From Capillimicrobium sp035565675 (GTDB taxonomy: Bacteria; Actinomycetota; Thermoleophilia; Solirubrobacterales; Solirubrobacteraceae): 16,221 nucleotides of DNA. Positions 1 through 7,507 of this stretch are shown here, one piece after another (the first letter of the stretch is position 1; every line of letters starts with the position of its first letter). Under the pieces are notes generated by a model that saw nothing but the letters and a program-made list of their open reading frames with translations, ran no database searches and had not been told where the DNA came from. Location of the stretch: NCBI GenBank assembly GCA_035565675.1, contig DATMSA010000204.1, positions 1 to 16,221 on the forward strand, written 5' to 3'. The position numbers were made by a program, and so were the translations under genes.

Positions 1-2482
1 GGAACGTGAGCAGGTCGGGTCGCCGGCGGCGCTCGTCCTTCCACCAGCGGTCGAAATGGGCGCCGGAGACCACCTTCTCGGGGATCCGCGCGTCGTAGAA
101 CGAGAACAGCGCCTCGTCGTCGACGAGGATGTCGCGGCGCCGCGCGCGCTCCTCCATCCGCTCGACCTCCTCGACCAGCGCCCGGTTCTCGGCGAGGAAG
201 CGGTGGCGCGCGTCCCACTCGCCCTCCACGAGCGCGCGGCGGATGAACAGGTCGCGCGACAGCACCGGGTCGATGCGCCCGTAGGCGACCGTCCGCCCGG
301 CGACGATCGGCAGCCCGTACAGCGTGACGCGCTCGGTCGCCACCACCGCGGCGCGCCGGCGGTCCCAGCGCGGCTCGGAGTAGGAGCGCTTCAGCAGGTG
401 GCCGGCGAGCGGCTCGACCCAGCTCGGCTCGATGCGCGCCGCGGTGCGCCCGAACAGCCGCGACGTCTCGACCAGCTCGGCCACCATCACCCACGCCGGC
501 GGCCTGCGCGCGATCCCGGAGCCGGGCCAGAGCGTGAACCGCGTCCCCCGGGCGCCCGCGTACTCGCGCGGGCGGCGCTCGTCGCGGACGCCGACGTGCG
601 ACAGCAGGCCGGACAGCAGCGCGACGTGCACCTGCTCGGGCTCGGCCGGCCGGCGGTTGATCGTCACGTCCACGCCCCGCGCCGCCGCCCGCAGCTGCCC
701 GACGAGGTCCTGCCACTCGCGCACGCGCAGGAAGTGGACGTACTCGTCGCGGCACAGCCGGCGGAACTGGTTGCCCGACAGCTCGCGCTGGCGGTCGCCC
801 AGATAGCGCCACAGGTTCAGGATCGCCGTGAAGTCCGAGTGCTCGTCGCGGAAGCGGGCGTGGAGCTGGTCGGCCTGGGGGCGGGCGGGATCGTTTCCGG
901 CCGGCCGCTCGCGGGGGTCCTGGATCGACAGCGCGGCGGCGATCACGATGACCTCGTCGGCGCATCCCAGCGGGCCGGCCTCCAGCACCATCCGGCCCAG
1001 GCGCGGGTCGACCGGGAGCTGCGCGAGCCGGCGCCCCAGCGGCGTGAGGCGGTCGCCGTCGAGCGCGCCCAGCTCCGTCAGCAGGTTCACGCCGTCGCGG
1101 ATCTGGCGGCGGTCGGGCGGATCCAGGAACGGGAAGTCCTCGATCGGCCCCAGCCCGATCGCGGCCATCTGCAGGATCACCGACGCGAGGTTGGTCCGCA
1201 GGATCTCGGGATCGGTGAAGCGCGGGCGCTCGAGGAAGTCCTCCTCGTCGTAGAGGCGGATGCAGACGCCGGCCTCCAGGCGCCCGCAGCGACCCTTGCG
1301 CTGGTCGGCCGACGCCTGCGAGATCGGCTCGATCGGCAGCCGCTGCACCTTCAGCCGCGCGCTGTAGCGGCTGATGCGCGCGGTGCCCGGGTCGACGACC
1401 GAGCGGATGCCGGGCACGGTGAGCGACGTCTCGGCGACGTTCGTGGCCAGCACGACCCGGCGCCCGGAGCGGCCCTGGAATACCCGCTGCTGCTCGGCGC
1501 TGGACAGCCGCGCGTACAGCGGCAGGATCTCGAGGTCGCGGAAGCGCCCCTCGAGCGCCTCGGCGGTGTCGCGGATCTCGCGCTCGCCCGACAGGAACAC
1601 GAGCACGTCGCCGCGCCGCTCGCGCAGCAGCTCGTCGACGGCGTCGCCGATCGCGTCGATGCGATCGCGGTCGGGATCGCCGGCGTCGGGCGCGTCCGGG
1701 TCGCCGACCGGCCGGTAGCGCACCTCGACCGGATACGTGCGGCCCGACACCTCGACGACCGGCACGTCGGGGCCGAAGTGGGCGGCGAAGCGCTGCGGGT
1801 CGATCGTCGCCGAGGTGATCACGAGCTTCAGGTCGGGCCGCTTGGGCAGGATCGACTTCACGTAGCCGAGCAGGAAGTCGATGTTCAGGGACCGCTCGTG
1901 CGCCTCGTCGACGATGATCGTGTCGTAGCGGCGCAGCAGCTTGTCGTGCTGGATCTCGGCCAGCAGCAGGCCGTCGGTCATGAGCCGCACGAGCGTGTCG
2001 GCCTTCGAGCGGTCGCTGAAGCGCACCGCGTAGCCGACCGCCTCGCCGAGCGGCACCCCGAGCTCGTCGGCGATCCGCTCGGCCACCGACCGCGCGGCGA
2101 TCCGGCGCGGCTGCGTGTGGGCGATCGTGCCGCGCACGCCGCGCCCCAGCTCGAGGCAGATCTTCGGGAGCTGCGTCGTCTTGCCCGAGCCGGTCTCGCC
2201 CGCCACGACCACGACCTGGTGGGCGCCGATCGCCTCCAGCAGCTCGTCGCGGCGCTGGCTGACCGGCAGCTCGGGCGGATAGGTGATCCGCGGGACCGCG
2301 GCCGCGCGCCGGGCGACCCGCTCCTGCGCGCGCTCGATCTCGGTGACGACCTTGGCCAGCTCGGCGCCGCGCGCCTCGTCGCCGCCGATGCGCGCGAGCC
2401 GCGCCAGGCGCCCGCGCAGGCGATGCTCGTCGCGGAGCGTCAGCTCGCCCAGGCGGGCGTCGAGGTCGGCGGCGGCGGACAC
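1..2482 (-). CDS. hrpA: HrpA-type DEAH-box ATP-dependent RNA helicase (N-terminal 827 aa; gene runs off the left edge)
   Basis: An ATP-dependent 3'-5' RNA helicase of the DEAH/RHA superfamily, acting on cytoplasmic RNA; the E. coli homologue is linked to mRNA processing and stalled-ribosome rescue (family knowledge). The sequence shows a helical N-terminus, Walker A GETGSGKT at about residues 95-102, DEAH at 192-195 (ending at base 1898), motif III SAT at 224-226, and downstream a motif VI of the type QRKGRCGR. The helicase-associated and OB-fold regions follow. HrpA proteins are about 1300 aa, so roughly a third (the DUF3418-like C-terminus) lies outside the window. I chose the GTG start at 2482 because a TATCGT -10-like hexamer sits 6 nt upstream and there is no Shine-Dalgarno sequence. 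It lies 27 bp after the membrane-protein gene on the same strand, but the hexamer suggests its own leaderless transcript. The family call is near certain; the exact start is likely. Confidence 0.95.
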   Translation of the reverse strand, partial: MSAAADLDARLGELTLRDEHRLRGRLARLARIGGDEARGAELAKVVTEIERAQERVARRAAAVPRITYPPELPVSQRRDELLEAIGAHQVVVVAGETGSGKTTQLPKICLELGRGVRGTIAHTQPRRIAARSVAERIADELGVPLGEAVGYAVRFSDRSKADTLVRLMTDGLLLAEIQHDKLLRRYDTIIVDEAHERSLNIDFLLGYVKSILPKRPDLKLVITSATIDPQRFAAHFGPDVPVVEVSGRTYPVEVRYRPVGDPDAPDAGDPDRDRIDAIGDAVDELLRERRGDVLVFLSGEREIRDTAEALEGRFRDLEILPLYARLSSAEQQRVFQGRSGRRVVLATNVAETSLTVPGIRSVVDPGTARISRYSARLKVQRLPIEPISQASADQRKGRCGRLEAGVCIRLYDEEDFLERPRFTDPEILRTNLASVILQMAAIGLGPIEDFPFLDPPDRRQIRDGVNLLTELGALDGDRLTPLGRRLAQLPVDPRLGRMVLEAGPLGCADEVIVIAAALSIQDPRERPAGNDPARPQADQLHARFRDEHSDFTAILNLWRYLGDRQRELSGNQFRRLCRDEYVHFLRVREWQDLVGQLRAAARGVDVTINRRPAEPEQVHVALLSGLLSHVGVRDERRPREYAGARGTRFTLWPGSGIARRPPAWVMVAELVETSRLFGRTAARIEPSWVEPLAGHLLKRSYSEPRWDRRRAAVVATERVTLYGLPIVAGRTVAYGRIDPVLSRDLFIRRALVEGEWDARHRFLAENRALVEEVERMEERARRRDILVDDEALFSFYDARIPEKVVSGAHFDRWWKDERRRRPDLLTF

Positions 2483-2488
2483 CGACGC

Positions 2489-2494
2489 ACGATA
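2489..2494 (-). promoter_or_regulatory. Candidate -10 element TATCGT for hrpA
   Basis: On the minus strand TATCGT is followed by 6 nt and then the GTG at 2482. That spacing puts the transcription start at or next to the start codon, as in a leaderless mRNA. No -35-like sequence is evident at the usual distance, which would fall inside the preceding gene. The match to actinobacterial TAnnnT is seen directly; promoter function is inferred. Confidence 0.5.
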
Positions 2495-2509
2495 GAGGCG
2501 CGCCGCCGG

Positions 2510-3574
2510 TCAGCAGGTGGCCAGCGCCTCGCCCGGCGGGCGGCGGGCGAGCTCGCGGCGCAGCGCCGCGAACGCGATCGCGCCGCCGAGCAGCGGCAGC
2601 CAGAAAAGGACGACGCGGTAGGCGAGCACGGCGGCCGCGGTCTCCGCGGCCGGCGCCCCGAACACGATGAGCGTGCCGATCAGCCCGCCGTCGATGCCGC
2701 CGACGCCGCCGGGGATCGGCAGCAGCCCGCCGAGCTGGCCGATCAGGTAGCCCATGAGGATCGTCGTGATCGGGATGTCGGCGCCGAACGCCTGGAACGT
2801 CGCCCACAGCACGGCGTTGTCGAAGATCCAGTAGCCGATCGCGCCGCCGAGCACGAGCACGTTGCCCGAGCGCATCGTGCGCAGCGCCTCGGCGGTGCCG
2901 TCGACGAGCGCCCGCCGGGCGGCCGACCACAGCGCGGCGGCGCGCCCCGCGTCCTCGGCCGGCGGCTCCCCGGGGCCGAGCATCGGCACGAGCAGCACGG
3001 CGGCGATCACCAGGGCGGACAGCACCGCGGGGCCGAGCGTGAGCCACAGGGGCTGGTCGCCGAGCAGGCCGACCGCCATGACGGTGCCGAGCACGACGAC
3101 GGCCACGAAGTTGACCGAGCTCTTGATGAGGAAGAAGGCCACGGAGCGGCGCGCGATCCGGTCGGCCGGCATCCCGCCCTCGTGCAGCGCCCAGGCGCCG
3201 AGCGCGAGCCCGGCCGCGCCGCTGGCGGGCACCAGCGAGCCGGCGCCCAGCTCGCTCCAGGCGATCCGCGACGCGGTCGACCAGCGCATGCGCTGGCAGA
3301 ACACGGGGCGGAACATGATCACGTACGACAGGCACGACAGCGCCTCCAGGCCGATCGCCACCGCGACCCAGGCCGGCCGCGCGTCGCCGAGCAGCGCGCT
3401 GACCTCGCCCAGGCCGGGCGCGAACACGAACACGAGCATCAGCACCCCGAGGAGGGCGATGACCTGAAGGGCGCGGCGCGCGAGGCGCCGCGGCTCGAAC
3501 TCGGCCGGCAGCGCAGTCCGTCGTCCCTCCGAGGAGCGGTCCAGAACGGAGGGAAGGTTCACGACCTCAATCAT
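2510..3574 (-). CDS. Flippase-like / LPG-synthase transmembrane-domain protein (UPF0104 family)
   Basis: A 354-aa polytopic membrane protein resembling the transmembrane half of lysylphosphatidylglycerol synthase (MprF) and archaeal AglD; such proteins are thought to move or modify lipids, but the substrate here is unknown. A 36-residue polar N-terminus precedes about 8-9 hydrophobic segments (near 37-53, 68-88, 112-130, 146-170, 178-198, 238-262, 270-283, 286-305, 311-337). The family signature region reads LLPIPGGVGGIDGG at 284-297. There is no soluble aminoacyltransferase domain, so it is not a full MprF. The ATG at 3574 is the first start after an in-frame stop, which is the stop of the upstream quinone oxidoreductase gene 30 bp earlier; a GTG at codon 5 is an alternative. 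It may be co-transcribed with that gene, as no good -10 was seen. Family confident, function unknown. Confidence 0.85.
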   Translation of the reverse strand: MIEVVNLPSVLDRSSEGRRTALPAEFEPRRLARRALQVIALLGVLMLVFVFAPGLGEVSALLGDARPAWVAVAIGLEALSCLSYVIMFRPVFCQRMRWSTASRIAWSELGAGSLVPASGAAGLALGAWALHEGGMPADRIARRSVAFFLIKSSVNFVAVVVLGTVMAVGLLGDQPLWLTLGPAVLSALVIAAVLLVPMLGPGEPPAEDAGRAAALWSAARRALVDGTAEALRTMRSGNVLVLGGAIGYWIFDNAVLWATFQAFGADIPITTILMGYLIGQLGGLLPIPGGVGGIDGGLIGTLIVFGAPAAETAAAVLAYRVVLFWLPLLGGAIAFAALRRELARRPPGEALATC

Positions 3575-3604
3575 TGCAGAGGTCCGGTATTCAGGGAACC
3601 CGAA

Positions 3605-4591
3605 TCAGGTCACGTCGAGAACGACCTTGCCGATCGCCTCGCGGCGGTCCAGCACGCGCAGCGCCTCGGCGGCGTCGGCCAGCGGGAAGCGGGCGCCGAC
3701 GATCGGCCGCACGAACCCGGCCTCGGCCAGCCGCGCGATCTCGGCGCCCATCTCGCGCGCCGCGCCGGGCTTGCCGATCGCGTAGGCGCCCCAGCCGGCG
3801 CCCACGACCTCGATGTTGTTCAGCAGCAGCCGGTTGACGCGCACCTCGGGGATCGAGCCGCCGGTGAAGCCGACGACGACGTGGCGCCCGCCCTCGCGCA
3901 GGGAGCGCAGGCTGTCGAGGAACCGGTCGCCGCCGACCGGGTCCAGCACGACGTCGACGCCGCCGTCCGACCACGCCTTCACGGCGTCCTTCCAGTCCCC
4001 GTCGCCGCGCACGACCTCGTCCGCGCCGGCCTCGCGCGCGATGCGCGCCTTCTCGTCGGTCGACACGACCGCGATCGTCCGGGCGCCGAGGCCCTTGGCC
4101 ACCTGCAGCGCCGCCGTCCCCACGCCGCCGGCGGCCCCGTGGACGAGCACGCGCTCGCCCTCGGCCAGCCGACCGCGCATCGCCAGCGCGAACCACGCGG
4201 TGTGGTAGTTGAGGATCAGCCCGGCGCCCTGGGCGGCGTCGAGGCCGGCGGGGAGCTTGAACGTGAAGTGCTCGGGCGCGACGACGGTCTCCGCCCACCC
4301 GCCGAGCATGCAGAACGCGGCCACGCGATCGCCGGGCGCCACGTCCGCGCCCTCGGGCGCGCTGCGCACCACCCCGGCGACCTCGCTGCCGGGCACGAAC
4401 GGCAGCGGCGGCTTGAGCTGGTACTCGCCGCGCGTCTGCAGCAGCTCCGGGAACGACACGCCGGCGGCCTCGACGTCCACGATCACGCCGCGGCCGGGGG
4501 TCAGCGGGTGCGACGCCTCCGGCTCCGGGATGTCGACGAGGGACAGGGCGGTGTCGGGACCGGTGAGCTCGGTGATCTGGACGGCGCGCAT
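3605..4591 (-). CDS. Zinc-independent NADPH:quinone oxidoreductase (MDR superfamily)
   Basis: A 328-aa cytoplasmic medium-chain dehydrogenase/reductase, expected to use NADPH to reduce quinones or related enones. The N-terminal GroES-like domain includes PFVPGSEVAG near residues 64-73. The Rossmann domain carries VHGAAGGVGTAALQVAK at 150-166 (AAxxGVG NADP-binding motif) and a DPVGG near 217-221. The structural zinc cysteine cluster of alcohol dehydrogenases is absent. Length is typical for the QOR subfamily. The open frame continues upstream of 4591, but MRAVQITELT at 4591 matches the usual start of the family and a TAGCGT hexamer lies 7 nt upstream, so I use that start. The divergent SDR gene begins only 18 bp away, which suggests shared control and possibly linked redox substrates. 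Substrate unknown. Confidence 0.9.
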   Translation of the reverse strand: MRAVQITELTGPDTALSLVDIPEPEASHPLTPGRGVIVDVEAAGVSFPELLQTRGEYQLKPPLPFVPGSEVAGVVRSAPEGADVAPGDRVAAFCMLGGWAETVVAPEHFTFKLPAGLDAAQGAGLILNYHTAWFALAMRGRLAEGERVLVHGAAGGVGTAALQVAKGLGARTIAVVSTDEKARIAREAGADEVVRGDGDWKDAVKAWSDGGVDVVLDPVGGDRFLDSLRSLREGGRHVVVGFTGGSIPEVRVNRLLLNNIEVVGAGWGAYAIGKPGAAREMGAEIARLAEAGFVRPIVGARFPLADAAEALRVLDRREAIGKVVLDVT

Positions 4592-4597
4592 GTGCGG

Positions 4598-4604
4598 GAC
4601 GCTA
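4598..4604. promoter_or_regulatory. Overlapping antiparallel -10-like hexamers between the divergent QOR and SDR genes
   Basis: On the minus strand TAGCGT (4604-4599) stands 7 nt before the QOR ATG at 4591. On the plus strand GACGCT (4598-4603), a weaker match keeping the A2 and T6 positions, stands 6 nt before the SDR ATG at 4610. The whole intergenic gap is 18 bp, so a conventional untranslated leader and Shine-Dalgarno sequence cannot fit for both genes unless promoters lie inside the opposing gene. Function is inferred from position; the plus-strand element is weak. Confidence 0.45.
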
Positions 4605-4609
4605 TACGG

Positions 4610-5371
4610 ATGTCCGACTCCCTTCCCGTCGCCGTCGTGACCGGCGCGGCCGTCGGCATCGGCCGCGCCGTCGCCGACGCGCTCGCCGACGCCGGCCACC
4701 GCCTCGCGCTCATCGACCTGACCGATCCGACCGAGGCGGCCCGCGACGGGCTCGCCTTCACCGGCGACGTCTCCTCCCCCGCCGACGTGGAGGCGTTCGC
4801 GCGCGCCGTGCAGGAGCGCTTCGGCGGCGCCGACGTGCTCGTCAACAACGCCGGCGTGTCGTGCATCGCCCCCGCCGAGGACACCCCGCTCGACGAGTGG
4901 CGCCGCGTCCTGGACGTCAACCTGACCGGCCCGTTCGCGCTGTGCCAGGCCTTCGGGCGCGGGATGCTCGAGCGCGGCCGCGGCTCGATCGTCAACGTCG
5001 CGTCGATCGCCGGCCTGCGCGGCGTGTCCGACCGCGCCGCCTACAACGCCAGCAAGCACGGGCTCGTCGGGCTCACGCGGACGCTGGCCGGCGAGTGGGG
5101 CGGCCGCGGCGTGCGCGTCAACGCGGTCTGCCCCGGCTGGGTGAAGACGCCGATGGACGTCGCCGACCAGGCGGCCGGCGGCTACGACGACGCCGACATC
5201 GAGCAGCAGGTCCCGATGGGTCGCTTCGCGCGCCCGCAGGACATCGCCGCGGCCGTGCGCTTCCTGGCCGACCCCGGCGCGAGCGGGTTCGTCAACGGCG
5301 TCGCGCTGCCGGTCGACGGCGGGTGGACGGCGGACGCGAGCTGGACGACGCTGCGGATGCGCAAGCGCTGA
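4610..5371 (+). CDS. Classical short-chain dehydrogenase/reductase (SDR)
   Basis: A 253-aa soluble NAD(P)-dependent oxidoreductase. The sequence shows the cofactor motif TGAAVGIG at 11-18, an acidic Asp36 at the end of strand 2 (suggesting NAD(H) preference), NNAG at 79-82, Asn104, and the catalytic Ser132, Tyr145 and Lys149 in YNASK. The C-terminus has the common PVDGGWT ending. All active-site residues are present, so it should be active; the substrate (3-oxoacyl, sugar or small alcohol) cannot be decided. The reading frame is open far upstream, across the antisense of three minus-strand genes. The ATG at 4610 is chosen because the homologous SDR domain begins there and it clears the divergent gene. 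It ends 9 bp before the convergent unknown gene. Confidence 0.92.
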   Translation: MSDSLPVAVVTGAAVGIGRAVADALADAGHRLALIDLTDPTEAARDGLAFTGDVSSPADVEAFARAVQERFGGADVLVNNAGVSCIAPAEDTPLDEWRRVLDVNLTGPFALCQAFGRGMLERGRGSIVNVASIAGLRGVSDRAAYNASKHGLVGLTRTLAGEWGGRGVRVNAVCPGWVKTPMDVADQAAGGYDDADIEQQVPMGRFARPQDIAAAVRFLADPGASGFVNGVALPVDGGWTADASWTTLRMRKR

Positions 5372-5380
5372 GCGCGGCCG

Positions 5381-5830
5381 CTACCAGCGGCGGGCGAGCT
5401 CGCGCCGGTCGGCCTGCGCGACGCGCGCGGCCCACTCGAACAGCGGCCCGGCCAGCTCCCGCAGGCGCTCGACGCGCTCGCGGACCTCGCCGGTAACGTA
5501 ATCGTCGCCGGCACGCTCGTGGCTGTAGCGGCACGCCGCCTCGGCCAGCAGCCGCAGCCGCGGCCCCGTGAGCACGATCGGCCCGCCCTCGGGCTCGTCG
5601 GCGACGATCTGCAGCACGTCGAGCAGCGCGACGAGGTCGCGCAGCGCCAGCACGTGCTCGGCGCTCTCCATGGCCGGGACGAGATGGTCCTGGGCCCGCT
5701 GCCAGGCGAGCGCCTCGACGAGCGCACGGGCGTCCGCGGCGGTCAGGTTCGTCGCCAGGACGACGTCGTCGCCGCCGCCGGCGACCGGCACCACCTGCAG
5801 CTCCGCGTGGGCGAACGACACGGGTTCCAT
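5381..5830 (-). CDS. Unrecognised 149-aa acidic, mostly helical protein
   Basis: I do not recognise this family. The product is 149 aa with no signal peptide, no transmembrane segment, one Cys (residue 100) and no obvious catalytic motif. Residues 5-27 look beta-like; helices are likely at about 30-50, 57-78, 90-104 and 114-146. Coding status is supported by GC-biased third positions, lack of overlap with neighbours, and a strong TACGCT hexamer 6 nt before ATG 5830. The open frame continues upstream, but only as antisense of yaaA. It is convergent with the SDR gene (9-bp gap) and divergent from yaaA across 106 bp. It could be a lineage-specific conserved protein; no function is proposed. Confidence 0.7.
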   Translation of the reverse strand: MEPVSFAHAELQVVPVAGGGDDVVLATNLTAADARALVEALAWQRAQDHLVPAMESAEHVLALRDLVALLDVLQIVADEPEGGPIVLTGPRLRLLAEAACRYSHERAGDDYVTGEVRERVERLRELAGPLFEWAARVAQADRRELARRW

Positions 5831-5836
5831 GTACCC

Positions 5837-5842
5837 AGCGTA
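5837..5842 (-). promoter_or_regulatory. Candidate -10 element TACGCT for the 149-aa gene
   Basis: TACGCT on the minus strand is 6 nt upstream of ATG 5830, so transcription would start at about the start codon. The same hexamer occurs on the plus strand at 5920-5925 in front of yaaA, in the same 106-bp divergent gap. A short imperfect inverted repeat (GTGCG-ATGC-CGCAC, 5868-5881) lies between them and could be an operator, but GC-rich DNA produces such repeats often. Confidence 0.5.
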
Positions 5843-5919
5843 GGCGGCAGCCGGACGGATCGCCTGCGTGCGATGCCGCACACGCGGGTGCGCGCGGGCA
5901 CGGACCGGCTGCGGCCTTC

Positions 5920-5925
5920 TACGCT
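5920..5925 (+). promoter_or_regulatory. Candidate -10 element TACGCT for yaaA
   Basis: TACGCT lies 11 nt before ATG 5937, giving a predicted leader of only a few nucleotides. No Shine-Dalgarno sequence is visible between it and the ATG. The hexamer match is direct; function is inferred. Confidence 0.45.
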
Positions 5926-5936
5926 CCCGCCCGCCG

Positions 5937-6614
5937 ATGTTGCTCCTGTTGCCGCCGTCCGAGGGCAAGGCGGACCCGCCGCCCGGCCCGCCCGCCGACC
6001 TCGCCGCGCTCGCCTTCGCGGACGCGCTGACCGCGACGCGCGAGCGCGTGCTCGACGCGCTCGACCCCGCCCGGCGCAGGGCCCCCGCCGCGCCCGCGAG
6101 CACCGTCTACACCGGGGTCCTGTTCGCGCGCCTGGACCTGCCGTCGCTGCGGATCCGCGCGGGCCGCGAGGTGCTGATCGCCAGCGCGCTGTGGGGCGTC
6201 GTGCGGCCCGGCGACCGCATCCCGCGCTACAAGCTGCCGATCGGCGAGCGGGTCGCCGCGCTCGGGCCGCTCGCCGCGCTGTGGCGCGACCCGCTCGCCG
6301 GCGCGCTGGGAGGGCTCGACGCCCCGGGCGCGCTCGTCGTCGACTGCCGCTCGGGCGGCTACGTGGCGATGTGGCGCCCGCGCGAGGCCGCGCGCGTGGC
6401 CGTGCGCGCCTTCCGCGTGCTGCCCGACGGCGGACGCAAGCCGATCTCGCACATGGTCAAGGCGGCGCGCGGCGACGTCGCCCGCGCGCTGCTGGCCGCT
6501 CCGCGCCGCCCGCGCCGGCCCGCAGACGTCGCCGAGGCGGCCGCGCAGGCCGGCCTGGAGGTCGAGCTGGCCGAGGACGGCGCGGGCTGGACGCTCGACG
6601 TCCTGGAGCGCTGA
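5937..6614 (+). CDS. yaaA: YaaA / DUF328 peroxide-stress family protein
   Basis: A 225-aa cytoplasmic protein of the YaaA (DUF328) family. In E. coli YaaA limits intracellular unincorporated iron and damage during hydrogen peroxide stress; the molecular activity in actinobacteria is not established. Diagnostic segments seen are the N-terminal MLLLLPPSEGK, WGVVRPGDRIPRYKLPIG near the middle, a DCRSGGYVAMW segment, and the basic RKPISHMVKAARG region toward the C-terminus, which matches the conserved family motif. E. coli YaaA is about 258 aa, so this copy is somewhat short; the difference is spread through loops and no motif is missing. An upstream ATG at 5868 in the same frame is rejected because the family N-terminus is MLxLLPPSEGK. 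It converges on the HSDL2-like gene with a 10-bp gap. Confidence 0.88.
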   Translation: MLLLLPPSEGKADPPPGPPADLAALAFADALTATRERVLDALDPARRRAPAAPASTVYTGVLFARLDLPSLRIRAGREVLIASALWGVVRPGDRIPRYKLPIGERVAALGPLAALWRDPLAGALGGLDAPGALVVDCRSGGYVAMWRPREAARVAVRAFRVLPDGGRKPISHMVKAARGDVARALLAAPRRPRRPADVAEAAAQAGLEVELAEDGAGWTLDVLER

Positions 6615-6624
6615 CCGCGGGGCG

Positions 6625-7458
6625 TCAGACGTGGTCGACGTACAGGTCGACCATCGGCTCGGAGCCGGGCACGTAGGCGTACTGGTCGAAGTCGGTGACG
6701 CCCTCCTCGACGAGCACGTCCTCGCACAGGTAGGTGTTGCCGGTGCACTCCCGCGACGGCCGCGTGATCACCGCGTACGCGGCGTCGGCGTACAGCTCCG
6801 GGCGGCGGGAGCGCTTCATCGCCTCGTCGCCGCCGAGCAGGTTCTGCACCGCCGCGGTGGCGATGATCGTGCGCGGCCACAGCGCGTTGGAGGCGATCCC
6901 GTCCTCGCGGAACTCCTCGGCGAACCCGAGCGCCAGCAGGCTCATGCCGTACTTGGCGACCGTGTAGGCGATGTGCCCGCGCAGCCACTTGGGATCGAGC
7001 GAGATCGGCGGCGAGAGCGTGAGGATGTGCGGGTTCTCGGCCCGGCGCAGGTGCGGGATGCAGGCGCGCGAGACGACGAACGTGCCGCGCGAGTTGATCG
7101 ACTGCATCAGGTCGTAGCGCTTGACCGGCAGGTCCTCGGTGCCGGACAGGTTGATCGCGCTGGCGTTGTTGACGCACACGTCGATCCCGCCGAAGCGCTC
7201 GACGGCCTGCGCGACCGCGGCCTCGACCTGCTCCTCGTCGCGGATGTCGCCGACGATCGGCAGCGCCTGCCCGCCGGCCGCCTCGATCTCCTCGGCGGCC
7301 GTGTAGACGGTCCCGGGGAGCTTGGGGTGCGGCTCGGCGGTCTTGGCGATCAGCGCGACGTTGGCGCCGTCGCGCGCCGCGCGCAGCGCGATCGCCAGGC
7401 CGATGCCGCGGCTGGCGCCGGAGATGAACAGGGTCTTGCCCTGCAGCGGAGCGGACAT
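6625..7458 (-). CDS. HSDL2-like short-chain dehydrogenase
   Basis: A 277-aa SDR that matches the hydroxysteroid dehydrogenase-like 2 (HSDL2) branch better than classical SDRs. Visible features are SGASRGIG at 13-20, the subfamily insertion AKTAEPHPKLPGTVYTAAEE at 38-57, NNAS at 97-100, Ser149 in LSPPIS, Tyr165 and Lys169 in YTVAKYG, and NALWPRT at 191-197. Animal HSDL2 is a peroxisomal protein tied to fatty-acid metabolism and carries an SCP2 domain; this protein is the bare dehydrogenase, as in most bacteria. The exact substrate is unknown. The start is fixed by MSAPLQGKTLFISGASRG and a TACGGT hexamer 7 nt upstream. It follows the PhoX-like gene by 49 bp on the same strand, yet the hexamer suggests independent transcription. 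Confidence 0.9.
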   Translation of the reverse strand: MSAPLQGKTLFISGASRGIGLAIALRAARDGANVALIAKTAEPHPKLPGTVYTAAEEIEAAGGQALPIVGDIRDEEQVEAAVAQAVERFGGIDVCVNNASAINLSGTEDLPVKRYDLMQSINSRGTFVVSRACIPHLRRAENPHILTLSPPISLDPKWLRGHIAYTVAKYGMSLLALGFAEEFREDGIASNALWPRTIIATAAVQNLLGGDEAMKRSRRPELYADAAYAVITRPSRECTGNTYLCEDVLVEEGVTDFDQYAYVPGSEPMVDLYVDHV

Positions 7459-7465
7459 GGCCGGG

Positions 7466-7471
7466 ACCGTA
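7466..7471 (-). promoter_or_regulatory. Candidate -10 element TACGGT for the HSDL2-like gene
   Basis: TACGGT on the minus strand is followed by exactly 7 nt and ATG 7458. It lies inside the 49-bp gap after the PhoX-like gene and fits a leaderless start. No Shine-Dalgarno sequence or clear -35 was seen. Confidence 0.5.
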
Positions 7472-7507
7472 TCCGGACCCGGCCGTCGTCGCGGCGCTTG
7501 CCGGGCG

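Noticed and set aside
2510..3574. The flippase-like gene as a full MprF lysylphosphatidylglycerol synthase.
   Set aside because: Only the transmembrane part is present; there is no C-terminal soluble aminoacyltransferase domain.
56..4609. A plus-strand open frame of about 1500 codons leading in frame into the SDR gene, resembling a giant fusion protein.
   Set aside because: It is codon-aligned antisense to three well-identified minus-strand genes and its translation is Arg/Ala/His/Asp-rich nonsense. Only the part from ATG 4610 is a real protein.
5372..5380. Stop-codon region between convergent SDR and 149-aa genes as a terminator hairpin (GCGCT/AGCGC).
   Set aside because: The arms are five bases with a one-base loop, too short for a hairpin, with no T-tract.
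6611..6628. CTGAC...GTCAG inverted repeat between convergent yaaA and the HSDL2-like gene as a terminator.
   Set aside because: Only five paired bases, made largely of the two stop codons themselves, with no T-tract.
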